A stretch of 64,000 bases of DNA, taken from positions 1-64,000 of the forward strand of contig JAQWMQ010000024.1 of NCBI GenBank assembly GCA_029246705.1, read 5' to 3'. The translations under genes were made by a program, and so were the position numbers. This document shows positions 41,645-51,144 of the stretch, piece after piece. The notes beneath the pieces were generated by a model. The model worked only from the letters and a program-made list of their open reading frames with translations, searched no databases and was not told where the DNA came from. Numbering within the stretch: the first letter of the stretch is position 1; each line of letters starts with the position of its first letter. Source of the stretch: Phycisphaerales bacterium. GTDB taxonomy: Bacteria; Planctomycetota; Phycisphaerae; Phycisphaerales; SM1A02.

Positions 41645-42144
41645 CTCCGCATCGAATCGCAGTGCTGTGCTACTTGTACGACGAATCCGGTCGGGTGCTC
41701 CTTCTTCACCGAAGGAAGGAACCCAACTCCGGCATGTATTCGCCGATCGGTGGCAAGCTCGAGGTCGACGACGGCGAGTCGCCCTACACCTGCGCAAGGC
41801 GGGAGATCGAGGAAGAAGCCGGGATCTCCCTGAGCGCCGACGAGCTTCGCATGTCGGGCATCGTCTCCGAGACCGCCTACGAACAGAAGACCCACTGGTT
41901 GATCTTCCTCTTCGAGGTCACGCGACCGATCCACGGCAGCGAGATAGCTGCCATGGAATTCGATGAGGGCACCCTTGAATGGGTGGAGCCGGAACGGGTC
42001 GAGAAGCTCGACATTCCCGAGACGGATCGTCAGGTCATGTGGCCCTGTGTTCGAAAGCACCAGGGTGGATTCTTCGTGGCCCACATCGATTGCACGGCCG
42101 ATCCGTTCACCTGGACCGTCGACCAGAGCATTCCGAGGATCTGA
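41641..42144 (+). CDS. Nudix hydrolase
   Basis: 167 residues. The Nudix box reads GKLEVDDGESPYTCARREIEEEAGI, two residues longer than standard before the first Glu; the catalytic REIEEEAGI is intact. Probably hydrolyses a nucleoside diphosphate derivative; the substrate (for example oxidised dNTP) is not shown by sequence. ATG 41641 overlaps the dapA stop by four bases, so it is co-translated with it. The antisense strand here is open only by chance. Confidence 0.85.
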   Translation: MTPHRIAVLCYLYDESGRVLLLHRRKEPNSGMYSPIGGKLEVDDGESPYTCARREIEEEAGISLSADELRMSGIVSETAYEQKTHWLIFLFEVTRPIHGSEIAAMEFDEGTLEWVEPERVEKLDIPETDRQVMWPCVRKHQGGFFVAHIDCTADPFTWTVDQSIPRI

Positions 42145-42171
42145 CTGATCCCCCAAAACGGCTCCTGGTGC

Positions 42172-43563
42172 TCAGGAAAGTCCGGACGCCTCGGCGACCT
42201 GGTCGGCCAGCTGCTCGGCGGCCTCGGAGGTTGAGCTTTCCGAAATCACCCGGATGATCGGTTCGGTGTTGCTGGCACGCAGGTGCACCCAACCCTCCTC
42301 GAGGTCGACCCGGACGCCGTCGGCATCGTTGATGCGTTCGTTCGCATAGTGCTCACGCATGCGATCAAGCGCCGGCTGGATCGCATCACGACCACCGATC
42401 GAGCTGAGATCGAGCTTGCGTTTCACCATCGCGTATCGGGGCAGTTCGTCGACGATCTCGGCCAGGGATCTTCCCTCACTGGCAAGCAGTTCGAGAACGA
42501 GCCCCATCGCCGCGATGCTGTCCCGCACCCATCCGACGGCTTCGACGATCACGCCTCCGTTGCCTTCTCCACCCAGTGGCGCACCAGAGGCTCGCATGCC
42601 GGCGACCACGTTGGCTTCGCCCACGGCGGTCCGAGCCACCGTGGCGCCTTCGAAGCGAGCGGCGATGTCGTCGATCATCCGGCTCGTTGACAGGTTCGCC
42701 GCGAGTGGCACGCCGCCTCGTACCTGGAGAATGCGCAGGGCGGCCAGGGCCAGGGTGTACTCCTCGCCGATGTAGTTTCCGTCGCCATCGATGATCGCGA
42801 GTCGATCTGCATCCGGATCCTGCGCGAAGCCACAGGCGACGCCGCTGGTCCCACGCACGTGATCGGCAAGATCCCGAAGGTTCTCCCTGGTGGGTTCGGG
42901 GGCATGCGTGAACACCCCGGTCTGTTCCGCATTGAGATGGATCACCGTGCAGCCCAGTTCCTCGAGCAGCAGTCGACCTGCGGGTCCGCCTGAAGCGTTC
43001 ACCGAGTCAAGGACGACGGTGAACGCCGCCTTCCTGATCAATTCCGCATCGATCGTCGACAGGGTTCGATCCACGTGCACCCTGGTGCCGGTGGAATCCA
43101 TGCCGGGCTCGGGCCTGCGATCTTCAGGGACCAGCTCGAAACGGCGTTCCTTGAAGCGCGTGATGATTCGTCCCGCATCCTCGGGTGGGGGTGCCAGCCC
43201 GTTGCGGTCCAGGCACTTGATGCCGTTCCACTCGATCGGGTTGTGGCTTGCGGTGACGACCACCGCGCCCGCCGCGTCAAGAGCGCGGATCATCACGCCG
43301 ACGGTCGGTGTGGTCACGATGCCCAGGTCGATCACGCGACAGCCGGTCGCGGCCAGGCCCTTTCGGGCGGCTTCGACGAATTGCGGGCCCGATGAGCGGC
43401 CATCACTGCCGATCAGCATGGTGGGGGTGTCGTCGGTGGTCCCTGCCTGGATCTCCGTTCCGAAGGCGGAGGCGATGGCACCGGCGACTTCGGGGGTCAT
43501 CGATCGTCCAACGAGACCTCGGGCGCCGCTGACAGAGAGCATGAGTGGTGCGTCTGGTTCCAT
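42172..43563 (-). CDS. Phosphoglucosamine mutase-type phosphohexomutase
   Basis: 463 residues. N-terminal LSVSGARGLVG, phosphoserine loop VVVTASHNPIEWNGIK (active-site Ser), metal loop AQDPDADRLAII and sugar loop GGEGNGGVIV; the C-terminus WVHLRASNTEPIIRV binds phosphate. The family interconverts sugar 6- and 1-phosphates. The loop pattern suits GlmM (glucosamine phosphate) but ManB-type is possible. The long open region upstream of ATG 43563 is the antisense of the pterin gene. TACACT (43577-43572) is eight bases before ATG, so the transcript is nearly leaderless. Confidence 0.88.
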   Translation of the reverse strand: MEPDAPLMLSVSGARGLVGRSMTPEVAGAIASAFGTEIQAGTTDDTPTMLIGSDGRSSGPQFVEAARKGLAATGCRVIDLGIVTTPTVGVMIRALDAAGAVVVTASHNPIEWNGIKCLDRNGLAPPPEDAGRIITRFKERRFELVPEDRRPEPGMDSTGTRVHVDRTLSTIDAELIRKAAFTVVLDSVNASGGPAGRLLLEELGCTVIHLNAEQTGVFTHAPEPTRENLRDLADHVRGTSGVACGFAQDPDADRLAIIDGDGNYIGEEYTLALAALRILQVRGGVPLAANLSTSRMIDDIAARFEGATVARTAVGEANVVAGMRASGAPLGGEGNGGVIVEAVGWVRDSIAAMGLVLELLASEGRSLAEIVDELPRYAMVKRKLDLSSIGGRDAIQPALDRMREHYANERINDADGVRVDLEEGWVHLRASNTEPIIRVISESSTSEAAEQLADQVAEASGLS

Positions 43564-43571
43564 GGTGGCGC

Positions 43572-43577
43572 AGTGTA
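43572..43577 (-). promoter_or_regulatory. -10 box of phosphohexomutase gene
   Basis: TACACT on the - strand, eight bases before ATG 43563. Confidence 0.45.
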
Positions 43578-43665
43578 TTGGGTTCCCGGGCCTGTCTCGG
43601 CTGCCGGATGGTGAAACATGAGATTCCGCCCAGGGTATTGCAGCCGTAGGAAGGGCTCCGAGAGC

Positions 43666-43671
43666 TATACT
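43666..43671 (+). promoter_or_regulatory. -10 box of pterin enzyme/ppk operon, leaderless configuration
   Basis: TATACT lies seven bases before GTG 43679; no ribosome site between. Confidence 0.5.
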
Positions 43672-43678
43672 CGGACTT

Positions 43679-44065
43679 GTGTTCGAATTGACCCTCACGT
43701 CTTCATTCTCCGCCGCCCACGCCCTGGTGATCCAGGGGGTTCGGGAGCCGGTGCACGGACACGACTGGCAGGTCGAGGCGACGTTTTCCGGTTCCGAACT
43801 CGATGAGGACGGCATGCTTTGCGATTTCCACGCCCTGGAAAAACTCCTCGCAGGCATCATCTCGCCCTTCCAGACCTCGGATCTCAACGCGGCTGACGCC
43901 TTCAGGCACCAGAATCCAAGTGCCGAACTCGTTGCTCGCCACATCGGAACGTCACTCGTGGACGGCTTGCCCGAGGGCATCTCGCTGGTCCGCCTGAGCG
44001 TCACCGAGGCACCCGGCTGTCGAGCGGCCTGGATGCCCCGGCCTGAATCGGACAGTCGAACATGA
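43679..44065 (+). CDS. 6-pyruvoyl-tetrahydropterin synthase-family protein, PTPS-III-like
   Basis: 128 residues. T-fold enzyme with zinc-binding histidines: SFSAAHAL at 9-16 and HGHDWQV. In QueD and classic PTPS a Cys sits before HGH; here the segment is REPVHGH, with no Cys but an E-x-x-HGH arrangement. To my knowledge this marks the PTPS-III branch, which can replace dihydroneopterin aldolase (FolB) in folate synthesis. So it probably makes 6-hydroxymethyl-dihydropterin (inference from family); a QueD-like queuosine role is the alternative. GTG start follows a leaderless -10 box. The stop overlaps ppk1 (ATGA). Confidence 0.8.
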   Translation: MFELTLTSSFSAAHALVIQGVREPVHGHDWQVEATFSGSELDEDGMLCDFHALEKLLAGIISPFQTSDLNAADAFRHQNPSAELVARHIGTSLVDGLPEGISLVRLSVTEAPGCRAAWMPRPESDSRT

Positions 44066-46221
44066 GCACCAGTCACGATCAAGAACACCATCCGGAGCCG
44101 ACGACAGTGGAAGAGTCCGAACAGGAAGATGGCTCGGTGAGGTTCCTGAACCGTGATCTCCAGTGGCTGGAGTTCAATGACCGCGTTCTGAACATGGGCA
44201 ACGACCAGGAGACACCCCTGCTCGAGCGCATTCGATTCCTCGCGATCTTCCTCAGCAATCTCGATGAGTTCTTCATGAAGCGGGTGGGTGGACTGAAGCG
44301 CCGCATTGATGCAGGCGCCGGTGCAACCTCCGGGGAGTCGGATCCCCCCGAGGTTCTTCTCCGGAAGATCCGTTCACGGGTCGAGCTGCTGCTTGAATGG
44401 CAGATGAAGTGTTATCGCGAGGTCCTCCTCGATGAACTCGCCAAGCGGGACATCCATGTGGTCAGCTGGACCGACCTCGACGAGCAGGACAAGAAGGAAG
44501 CGGAGGAGTGGTATCACCGCAACGTCTTCCCGATCCTCACGCCGCTTGCCGTGGATCCGGGGCACCGCTTTCCCTTCATCTCGAACATGAGTGTTTCGCT
44601 TGGCGTGATGCTGCGCCGACCTGGTGAATCGGAGCAGCTCTTCGCACGGGTCAAGATTCCAGACGTCCCGTCGCATCTCTATCAGTTCGAGGGCACCAAC
44701 CGCCTGGTCCCGGTTCGGGAGATCGTCGAGTACAACCTCGACGACCTCTTCCCCGGCATGCAGATCATCAAGGTGCTTCCTTTCCGCGTGACCCGAAATG
44801 CGGACATCGAGAACGAGAACGAGGATGCCGAGGATCTGCTCGCCCAGATCCAGCAGCAACTTCGAGAACGTCGTTTCGCGAAGGTGGTCCGGATCGAGAT
44901 CGCCAGGGGCGCTGATCGCCAGATGCTCCAGCTGCTGTGCGACGAGTTGAATCTCGAGCCCGAAGACGTCTACGAGACCGATGGGTTGATCGATTACGGC
45001 ATTCTCAACGAGATCGCCGACCTCGACCGACCCGAGATCCGTTATCCGAAGTGGAAGCCGGTCATTCCGCGGGGCATCGATGTCGATGAGTCGGATCTCT
45101 TCTCACTGATTCGAGCTGACGACATCCTGGTGCATCATCCCTACGAGAGCTTCGATGCCACCGTCGAGCAGTTCGTTGAACAGGCTGCCGCTGACCCCAA
45201 GGTGCTCTGCATCAAGCAGACCCTCTATCGAACTTCGGGTGACAGCCCCTTCATCGGCAACCTGATCCGAGCCGCGGAAAGCGGCAAGCAGGTCGCGGTG
45301 CTGGTCGAACTCCGGGCTCGATTCGACGAGGCCAGGAACATCGTCTGGGCGAGGAAGCTCGAGGATTCGGGCGTGCATGTCGCCTACGGCGTGGTGGGTC
45401 TCAAGACGCACACCAAGACCGTTCTCGTCATTCGCCAGGAAGGCAACGGGATCCGAAGCTACGCCCACATCGGAACCGGCAACTACAACTCCAAGACCGC
45501 GTCCCTGTACGAGGATGTCGGTCTCTTCACCAGTGACGAGGGGATCAACTCCGATCTCGTCAGCCTGTTCAATTACATGACAGGTCGTTCTCGACAGCGT
45601 GACTACGAGAAGCTGCTCGTCGCCCCGGTGGCGATGAAGCGTCGCATCATCGAATTGATCGAGCGTGAAGTCCTGCTTCACACGCCGGAACGACCGGGGC
45701 ACATCATCGCCAAGATGAACCAGCTCGAGGACCGAGGCGTCACCGAGGCGCTCTACCAGGCTTCACAGGCTGGAGTGAAGATCGACCTCATCGTTCGCGG
45801 GTTCTGCTGCCTTCGCCCGGGAGTCCCCGGGTTGAGCGACAACATTCGCGTCATCTCCGTGGTCGGTCGCTTCCTCGAGCACAGCCGCATCTTCTGGTTC
45901 TCCGCAGCTCACGAGGATCCGCTGGATGGTGACTTCTTCATCGGATCCGCCGACTGGATGTACCGCAACCTGCATTCCAGGGTTGAAGCGGTCGCACCCG
46001 TTGAAGGGCGTTCACAGCGAAGGCGTCTTTGGGAGATCCTGCAGATCAACCTGAATGACCAGGTCCAGGCCTGGGACATGAACGACGATGGGACCTATGT
46101 TCGGCGAAAACCGCAGCTCAATCTCGAGCCGGGCGATCTTGCGGGTCTTGGGACCCACCAGATCATCATGGACAGGACGATCGAGCGGTTCAGGCTCACC
46201 GATGGTGAGCCTGAAGCCTGA
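44062..46221 (+). CDS. ppk1: Polyphosphate kinase 1
   Basis: 719 residues. Makes long-chain polyphosphate from ATP, reversibly. The N-terminal domain has RDLQWLEFNDRVL and FLAIFLSNLDEFFMKRVGG. The catalytic core has the KQTLYRTSGDSP motif, GLKTHTKTVLVIR (first active-site His) and YAHIGTGNYNSKTA (second His). The extreme N-terminus is acidic and disordered, longer than usual. The start overlaps the pterin-enzyme stop. The last codons contain a perfect hairpin that likely ends transcription. Confidence 0.96.
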   Translation: MSTSHDQEHHPEPTTVEESEQEDGSVRFLNRDLQWLEFNDRVLNMGNDQETPLLERIRFLAIFLSNLDEFFMKRVGGLKRRIDAGAGATSGESDPPEVLLRKIRSRVELLLEWQMKCYREVLLDELAKRDIHVVSWTDLDEQDKKEAEEWYHRNVFPILTPLAVDPGHRFPFISNMSVSLGVMLRRPGESEQLFARVKIPDVPSHLYQFEGTNRLVPVREIVEYNLDDLFPGMQIIKVLPFRVTRNADIENENEDAEDLLAQIQQQLRERRFAKVVRIEIARGADRQMLQLLCDELNLEPEDVYETDGLIDYGILNEIADLDRPEIRYPKWKPVIPRGIDVDESDLFSLIRADDILVHHPYESFDATVEQFVEQAAADPKVLCIKQTLYRTSGDSPFIGNLIRAAESGKQVAVLVELRARFDEARNIVWARKLEDSGVHVAYGVVGLKTHTKTVLVIRQEGNGIRSYAHIGTGNYNSKTASLYEDVGLFTSDEGINSDLVSLFNYMTGRSRQRDYEKLLVAPVAMKRRIIELIEREVLLHTPERPGHIIAKMNQLEDRGVTEALYQASQAGVKIDLIVRGFCCLRPGVPGLSDNIRVISVVGRFLEHSRIFWFSAAHEDPLDGDFFIGSADWMYRNLHSRVEAVAPVEGRSQRRRLWEILQINLNDQVQAWDMNDDGTYVRRKPQLNLEPGDLAGLGTHQIIMDRTIERFRLTDGEPEA
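46191..46213 (+). terminator. Perfect 10-bp hairpin inside the 3' end of ppk1
   Basis: CAGGCTCACC (46191-46200), loop GAT, GGTGAGCCTG (46204-46213), ending 6 bases before the stop codon. The convergent pilin operon ends 13 bases after ppk1, so it may act in both directions. Confidence 0.55.
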
Positions 46222-46234
46222 ACTCCGGTCTTGA

Positions 46235-46849
46235 TCAGAACATCGCCGATCGTGGCATCGCCGAGGCAACGAGTCGTATCGGTCGCGTGGTGTTAGGACC
46301 GGAACCGTCGCTGTTCTCCTGGACGTAGTTGTCCGCGGAAGTCGAGATGCTGTCGTCGGGAATGATCATCAGGTCGATGGTGACCCTGTACACCCTGCGG
46401 CCCGGTTCCCATTCGAGCAGGAACGGATTGACCACGAACCCGTCGGCATCAGTCCTTGCCACGACGCCTTCAAGCAGGACCGTGCCGTAGCTGCCGTCTA
46501 TCGAGTAGAGCAGCTGGCCCGAGTTGCGATCCCAGGAGATGGTGATCACCTGGCCGGTGTCGGGGTGGAAGAACTCGATGTAGTCGCTGGATATGAACTG
46601 GTCACGTATGTCCGCGGGGAAGGGCCGGAAATCCTGTCCTGCCCGGATCATCGCCATCATTCGATGGACGACCAGTCGCCCGACCGCATGAGTCGATGCC
46701 TGGTCTGCCGTGACCTGATAGGCGAAGAACGAGGTCTGCAGCGCGAACAGCGTGGCGGTCAGCAACGCCGCGGAGATCCCCAGCGCGATCAGCATCTCGA
46801 CGAGGCTGAAGCCTCGGCGTGCGCGTTTGATGGTTTTACGATTGGTCAT
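46235..46849 (-). CDS. Type IV prepilin-like protein (PilW/GspJ type)
   Basis: 204 residues. Class III prepilin leader RRGFSLVEMLIALGISAALLTATLFALQ: cleavage after Gly, then Phe and Glu at +5. The body is beta-rich, as in minor pilins. It probably sits at or near the pilus tip, or is a GspJ-type pseudopilin. ATG 46849 overlaps the upstream stop by one base (TGATG). Last gene of the pilT operon. Confidence 0.85.
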   Translation of the reverse strand: MTNRKTIKRARRGFSLVEMLIALGISAALLTATLFALQTSFFAYQVTADQASTHAVGRLVVHRMMAMIRAGQDFRPFPADIRDQFISSDYIEFFHPDTGQVITISWDRNSGQLLYSIDGSYGTVLLEGVVARTDADGFVVNPFLLEWEPGRRVYRVTIDLMIIPDDSISTSADNYVQENSDGSGPNTTRPIRLVASAMPRSAMF

Positions 46850-49284
46850 CAATATGACGCTCCTTCCGTGTACGTCTCTGGAAGCGGATCCACCGATACC
46901 GGCCACGGAATCCCGTCGGGAAGACGGACGTCGGGGTTGTATCGAAGTGAGATCTCTCCGAATCCCTCGAAGTCTTCCGCGGTTGGATCCGCGCCCTCGA
47001 GGTCACCGTCAAGCGGGCCGAAGTAGCCCAGTGTGGTGTTGAACTGATCGGTGCTGCCGCCGTAGAACAGCGGTCCGGTCCCTTCGACGGGACGGTAGGT
47101 CATCAGCAGTGTTCCGAAGACGTCCACCGTTCCGCGTGCATCGAGAATGCCTGCGATGATCACGCCTCGCAGGTTGACCACTGGGGTGGTCTCCCAGTTC
47201 TCGGCTTGTTCGTTGGAGAAGTTGCCCACGTCGACCGACCAGCCCGGCATCATCATCATGCTCCGGCTGAATCGATTGAACTGTTCGCTGGAGAAGGACT
47301 CGAGGGATGACCTGATCGACGTGGCGTCGGGCTGTACGTCGATCTCCGGATCAAGCGGGTCCAGGTAGAAACGCGTGGTTCCGGTGAACTGCAGCTTGTT
47401 GCGCCAGTGGGTGTATTCGCCGGGTCGGTCACCCGCGATGGCACCGAGCACGGTGCAGTCCTCGAAGACGATGTTGTTGGACCATGGCTTGGTGTCGAGG
47501 ATCAGGTCGCCGCCATCGGGCGACTCTGCGCCTTCGATGCCCTCGAACTTGAGTTCGAAGGAAACGTTTCCGCCTTCATCCTCGATGCGCTGGATGGCGC
47601 CCAGGTAGTTCCAGTTGGGGTTGACGCACTGAACCTCCGTCTCGACGTAGGTCGTTCCCACGAACGTGCAGTTGACGAACCGTGCGTTCGTGCCTATCGG
47701 GATGAGCACGTCGGTGAACGTCATGTTCGTGTAGACCGGACGCTGGTACCAGTCGTAGGGATTCGGAGAACCCTGGGGAACGGATTCCCACGCTCCTGAA
47801 TCGGCTTCCTCGTATTCGGCTCCGTCGGTTCCGGAGATGTTCTGGGTGACCTGACTCTCGAAGGCGACGCTTGAGTTGGTCTGGTTGATGTACCAGTCCT
47901 GGTTGTCGGTGAACATGTCGGTGGTCACGTCCCGAAGCAGGCTTTCCGGTGCTTCGAACAGGACTGGTGCCTGATCCGTGTCGGGCACGACGGCGCCCTC
48001 CACGACCATTCTCCATGGTGCGCCGTTGGCTTCATTCCAGGCGGCTTCGGATACACCGAAGGCAAGGTTGCCACGGACCTTCGCGTACATGTCGAATTCA
48101 TCGAGAACGCCATCGTTGTAACCCAGGGAAACATCGATGTGGTTGACGTAACCATCGAGGTTCCGGTCTTCGAAGGCTCGATCAAGAAGTCTGGCGAGCT
48201 GGTCGTCTATGCCGCTGAACTCCACGGTGAGCGTGCCCAGTCCGGCTGCTGCCGCCCGACTTTCGTCCCATACCACTCGCCCGTCCGAATTCAGGTCGAA
48301 GGTGTTGAGGAACAGGTCGTAACCGGTGATGTACTGGTCGCCGTCGTAGTCGAGGAAGGCTTCGTTCGCCTGGACTGGCTGTCCCTCGATCGGGTGTGCC
48401 GGTCTGAGGCGTCCGTCGCCATCGACATCGAATTCGGCGATCGCCAGCTTCAGCTGCTCGATCTGTGCGTCAAGTTCGTCGTTCAGGTACCGGAAGTCGC
48501 TTCGCATGATCAGGGGGTCGCCGTTTCCCTCGTTCAGCTCGCCCTCGTTGATCCCGTATCTGGTGCCCAGCGGGCCCTCCACGATCACGTTCTTCCCGAT
48601 CATGATTCGATTGGGACTCACGACCGCGTAGGGAATCTTCTTGGTGATCAGGAATTCCATCCCGACCTGTCGACTGATGTCCCCGTCAACGCCTTCACTG
48701 ATGACCCTGATTCTCGACTCTTCCGGATTCGACTCCAGGAGTTCGTATCGAAGTCGGAAGTAGAACTCGTCTCGGGACACGGTCATCCGGATGGGCTTGG
48801 TCTCGAGTCGATAGTCCTCGATGATCAGCGGCAGCTGGTTGTCTCCGGGTTCGGCGTCGAAGGCGTGGTCATCCGCGAGATGGGCGTCCATGACCGCTTC
48901 CATCAGGCCGGCCGGGTTGGCCGACGTGGTGTAGCCGTCCGGTGGAAGCAGCACCACCTCGTTGTCGACGGCCGCGATCTGGCCGGTCCACAGCGCTTCG
49001 CCATAGGGTTCGTCGATCAGTCCCTTGCGAACGACCCACCGCCGCCCTTCGGACTGAAGTCTGCGCACGGCGAAGACCAGGCCGGTCTGTGCCGCACTTG
49101 ATGCCCTGGAGACATGAAGTGCACTGTCCGCAGCACGCAGGTTTCCCTGTGCCATGATCGCCATGGCCACGGAGAGTGATCCAAAGATGACGAGAAACAT
49201 CATCGCGAGGACGCTGGTGATACCCCTGCGATATGGCGTTCGGGAACGCATCATCATGGTTGTATTCGTCGTCAAGTGCATCAT
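46849..49284 (-). CDS. Very large PilX-like minor pilin / adhesin with EF-hand-like loops
   Basis: 811 residues, where PilX proteins are usually 150-200. N-terminus RRGITSVLAMMFLVIFGSLSVAMAIM, then a helix (AADSALHVSRASSAAQTGLVFAVRRL), matches the PilX N-terminal pattern without a cleavable Gly-Phe leader. Residues about 260-400 contain four Ca-type loops: DVDGDGRLRPAH, DYDGDQYITGYD, DLNSDGRVVWDE and DRNLDGYVNHID. The C-terminal 400 residues are beta-rich and partly beta-helix-like (ARFVNCTFVGTTY, IVFEDCTVLGAIAG). Likely a pilus-associated surface protein that binds calcium (inference). Start chosen at the first of two tandem ATGs. Confidence 0.7.
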   Translation of the reverse strand: MMHLTTNTTMMMRSRTPYRRGITSVLAMMFLVIFGSLSVAMAIMAQGNLRAADSALHVSRASSAAQTGLVFAVRRLQSEGRRWVVRKGLIDEPYGEALWTGQIAAVDNEVVLLPPDGYTTSANPAGLMEAVMDAHLADDHAFDAEPGDNQLPLIIEDYRLETKPIRMTVSRDEFYFRLRYELLESNPEESRIRVISEGVDGDISRQVGMEFLITKKIPYAVVSPNRIMIGKNVIVEGPLGTRYGINEGELNEGNGDPLIMRSDFRYLNDELDAQIEQLKLAIAEFDVDGDGRLRPAHPIEGQPVQANEAFLDYDGDQYITGYDLFLNTFDLNSDGRVVWDESRAAAAGLGTLTVEFSGIDDQLARLLDRAFEDRNLDGYVNHIDVSLGYNDGVLDEFDMYAKVRGNLAFGVSEAAWNEANGAPWRMVVEGAVVPDTDQAPVLFEAPESLLRDVTTDMFTDNQDWYINQTNSSVAFESQVTQNISGTDGAEYEEADSGAWESVPQGSPNPYDWYQRPVYTNMTFTDVLIPIGTNARFVNCTFVGTTYVETEVQCVNPNWNYLGAIQRIEDEGGNVSFELKFEGIEGAESPDGGDLILDTKPWSNNIVFEDCTVLGAIAGDRPGEYTHWRNKLQFTGTTRFYLDPLDPEIDVQPDATSIRSSLESFSSEQFNRFSRSMMMMPGWSVDVGNFSNEQAENWETTPVVNLRGVIIAGILDARGTVDVFGTLLMTYRPVEGTGPLFYGGSTDQFNTTLGYFGPLDGDLEGADPTAEDFEGFGEISLRYNPDVRLPDGIPWPVSVDPLPETYTEGASY

Positions 49285-49316
49285 CGGGTCCGTTCCTCGC
49301 CTCCAAGAGCAGCAAA

Positions 49317-49874
49317 TCACCTGGGCGCAATCCATCGGATGCGTGTCATGTCGATCGGTTGATCGTCCTGTGCGCCCTGGTACCGAATGAGCACCTCGAC
49401 CCGGACCATGTCCGTGGTCGCGTCGTCCATCGGTGTCAGGATGTCGAACTGATCGATGCTGGTGACGGTCACGATCTGCTCCCATCCATCCATGTCCGTG
49501 ATGATCCTTCTCGCCGCGTTGATCGGTCCGTTGTTGAGGCTCGCGGAAAAGACCAGGCCCTCGCCATATCCGTCGAAGTCATCGACGTCGTCATAGTCGC
49601 CGAGTTGGATCTCGTCGTCCTCGGGGCCCCAATAGGCGGTGCCGGTGACCGGATCGTGGCGCGGAAGATTGAGGGTCATCTCACGAATCTCGTTGCCGAG
49701 CCAGGTGGCAGTGCTGGTCATCGTGGACCATTCGTTCTTGGCGAGCAGGACCTGCTGCGCCGAGATGATCGCCAACACACCGGTTCCGATGATCACTGTT
49801 GCCAGTGCCGCTTCGATCAGGGTGAAACCCCTGCGTGCGTGTCGTCGAATGTCGTGCCTGTTTCGATGCTTCAT
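49317..49874 (-). CDS. Type IV prepilin-like protein (PilV type)
   Basis: 185 residues with prepilin leader RRGFTLIEAALATVIIGTGVLAIISAQQ, a typical PilV/GspI start. ATG 49874 has GAGGG seven bases upstream; an alternative ATG at 49910 overlaps the gspF stop but its GGAGG lies directly against it. The acidic, Tyr-rich body has no known enzyme motif. Minor pilin of the same operon. Confidence 0.82.
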   Translation of the reverse strand: MKHRNRHDIRRHARRGFTLIEAALATVIIGTGVLAIISAQQVLLAKNEWSTMTSTATWLGNEIREMTLNLPRHDPVTGTAYWGPEDDEIQLGDYDDVDDFDGYGEGLVFSASLNNGPINAARRIITDMDGWEQIVTVTSIDQFDILTPMDDATTDMVRVEVLIRYQGAQDDQPIDMTRIRWIAPR

Positions 49875-49906
49875 TGCAATACCCTCGAGCCTCCGGGTTT
49901 CGGATG

Positions 49907-51136
49907 TCATCCTCCGGACACCAGGCTGCTCATCTTGAAGATCGGCAGGATGATCGCCATGGCGATGAATCCGACGATTGAACCCATGAGAACGATCATG
50001 AGCGGTTCGATCATGCTGGTGACTGCCTTGATGGCGTCACGAAGCACCTTGCTGTAGTAGGTGGAGATCTCGTCGAGCACCTCGCCGAGCTTGCCCGACT
50101 CCTCGCCTGCGGAGATCATCTGGACCACCGACTTGGGAAGGAGGGTTGAACGAACCAGTGTCGACTGGATCTTGCGACCCTGCTTCACCGATGAGTGCAC
50201 GCCTCGCCACATTCGTCGATAGAGTCGATTACCCGAGATGTCGCTGGTGATCGTGATGGTGTCCAGCATCGGCACGCCTGCATTCAGGAGTTCGCCCATG
50301 GTGTGGAGGCTTCGACTGATGTACAAAGCCCTGAACATCCGCTTGATGACCGGGGCGGTCAGCTTGAAACGATCCCACCAGAATCCACCGAGTTCGGTTC
50401 GGATGAAGGCAAGGAAACCCACGAGAAGAGCCACGCCGATCCCGAGGACGATCCACCAGTAGTCGACCATGAATGACGAAAGCCCCATGAGGAACTTCGT
50501 CGGACCCGGGAGGGCGGCTTCCTTGCCCTTGAACACGCTTGCGAACTTGGGCAGGACGAACGTGAGCAGGAACACGGTCACGCTGATGGCCATGACGGCG
50601 ATCACGCCTGGGTAGATGCTTGCACCCACGACCATGCGTCGTGTCTCGATCTCCTGTGCCAGGTAGGCTGCGATACGATCGAGCATCTTCGCGAACGAAC
50701 CCGACATCTCGGATGCTCGAACCATGTTCACGTAGAGCGGTCCAAACAGCTTGGGATGACGTGTGATCGCTTCGGAGAACTGCTTGCCGGACTCCACGTC
50801 GTTCCTGATCTGGTGGAGGATCTTCCGGAATCGCTGGTTCTGCACCTGTTCGGCGATTCCTTCCAATGCCGCGCGGATGGAGATGCCTGCACGAATCATC
50901 ACCGCAAGTTGGGTGGTGAAGTCCAGTATGTCCTTCTGCGATGGCCCGGAAGAGTAGTTCAACTTCTTCAGGATCGACCCGAAGTCCGACTTGTTCACGG
51001 ATACGGGAGAGAGCTGGAGCACGTGGTGCCCCTGACTTCTCAGGACAGATGCAGCCGTTGAGGCGTCCTGGGCGTTCATCACGCCCGACTGCATGCGTCC
51101 CGTTGCGATCCTGGCCTGATAGCGGTACTGCGGCAT
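49907..51136 (-). CDS. pilC: Type IV pilus / type II secretion inner-membrane platform protein
   Basis: 409 residues. GspF family: two T2SS-F domains of about 120 residues, each with a cytoplasmic helical part (LAVMIRAGISIRAALEGIA and LHTMGELLNAGVPMLDTI) and three membrane helices in all. It anchors the assembly and retraction ATPases. It directly follows pilT. The ribosome site GGAGG is about 31 bases from ATG 51136, separated by a 10-bp hairpin. Confidence 0.95.
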   Translation of the reverse strand: MPQYRYQARIATGRMQSGVMNAQDASTAASVLRSQGHHVLQLSPVSVNKSDFGSILKKLNYSSGPSQKDILDFTTQLAVMIRAGISIRAALEGIAEQVQNQRFRKILHQIRNDVESGKQFSEAITRHPKLFGPLYVNMVRASEMSGSFAKMLDRIAAYLAQEIETRRMVVGASIYPGVIAVMAISVTVFLLTFVLPKFASVFKGKEAALPGPTKFLMGLSSFMVDYWWIVLGIGVALLVGFLAFIRTELGGFWWDRFKLTAPVIKRMFRALYISRSLHTMGELLNAGVPMLDTITITSDISGNRLYRRMWRGVHSSVKQGRKIQSTLVRSTLLPKSVVQMISAGEESGKLGEVLDEISTYYSKVLRDAIKAVTSMIEPLMIVLMGSIVGFIAMAIILPIFKMSSLVSGG

Positions 51137-51144
51137 GGTTCGAT

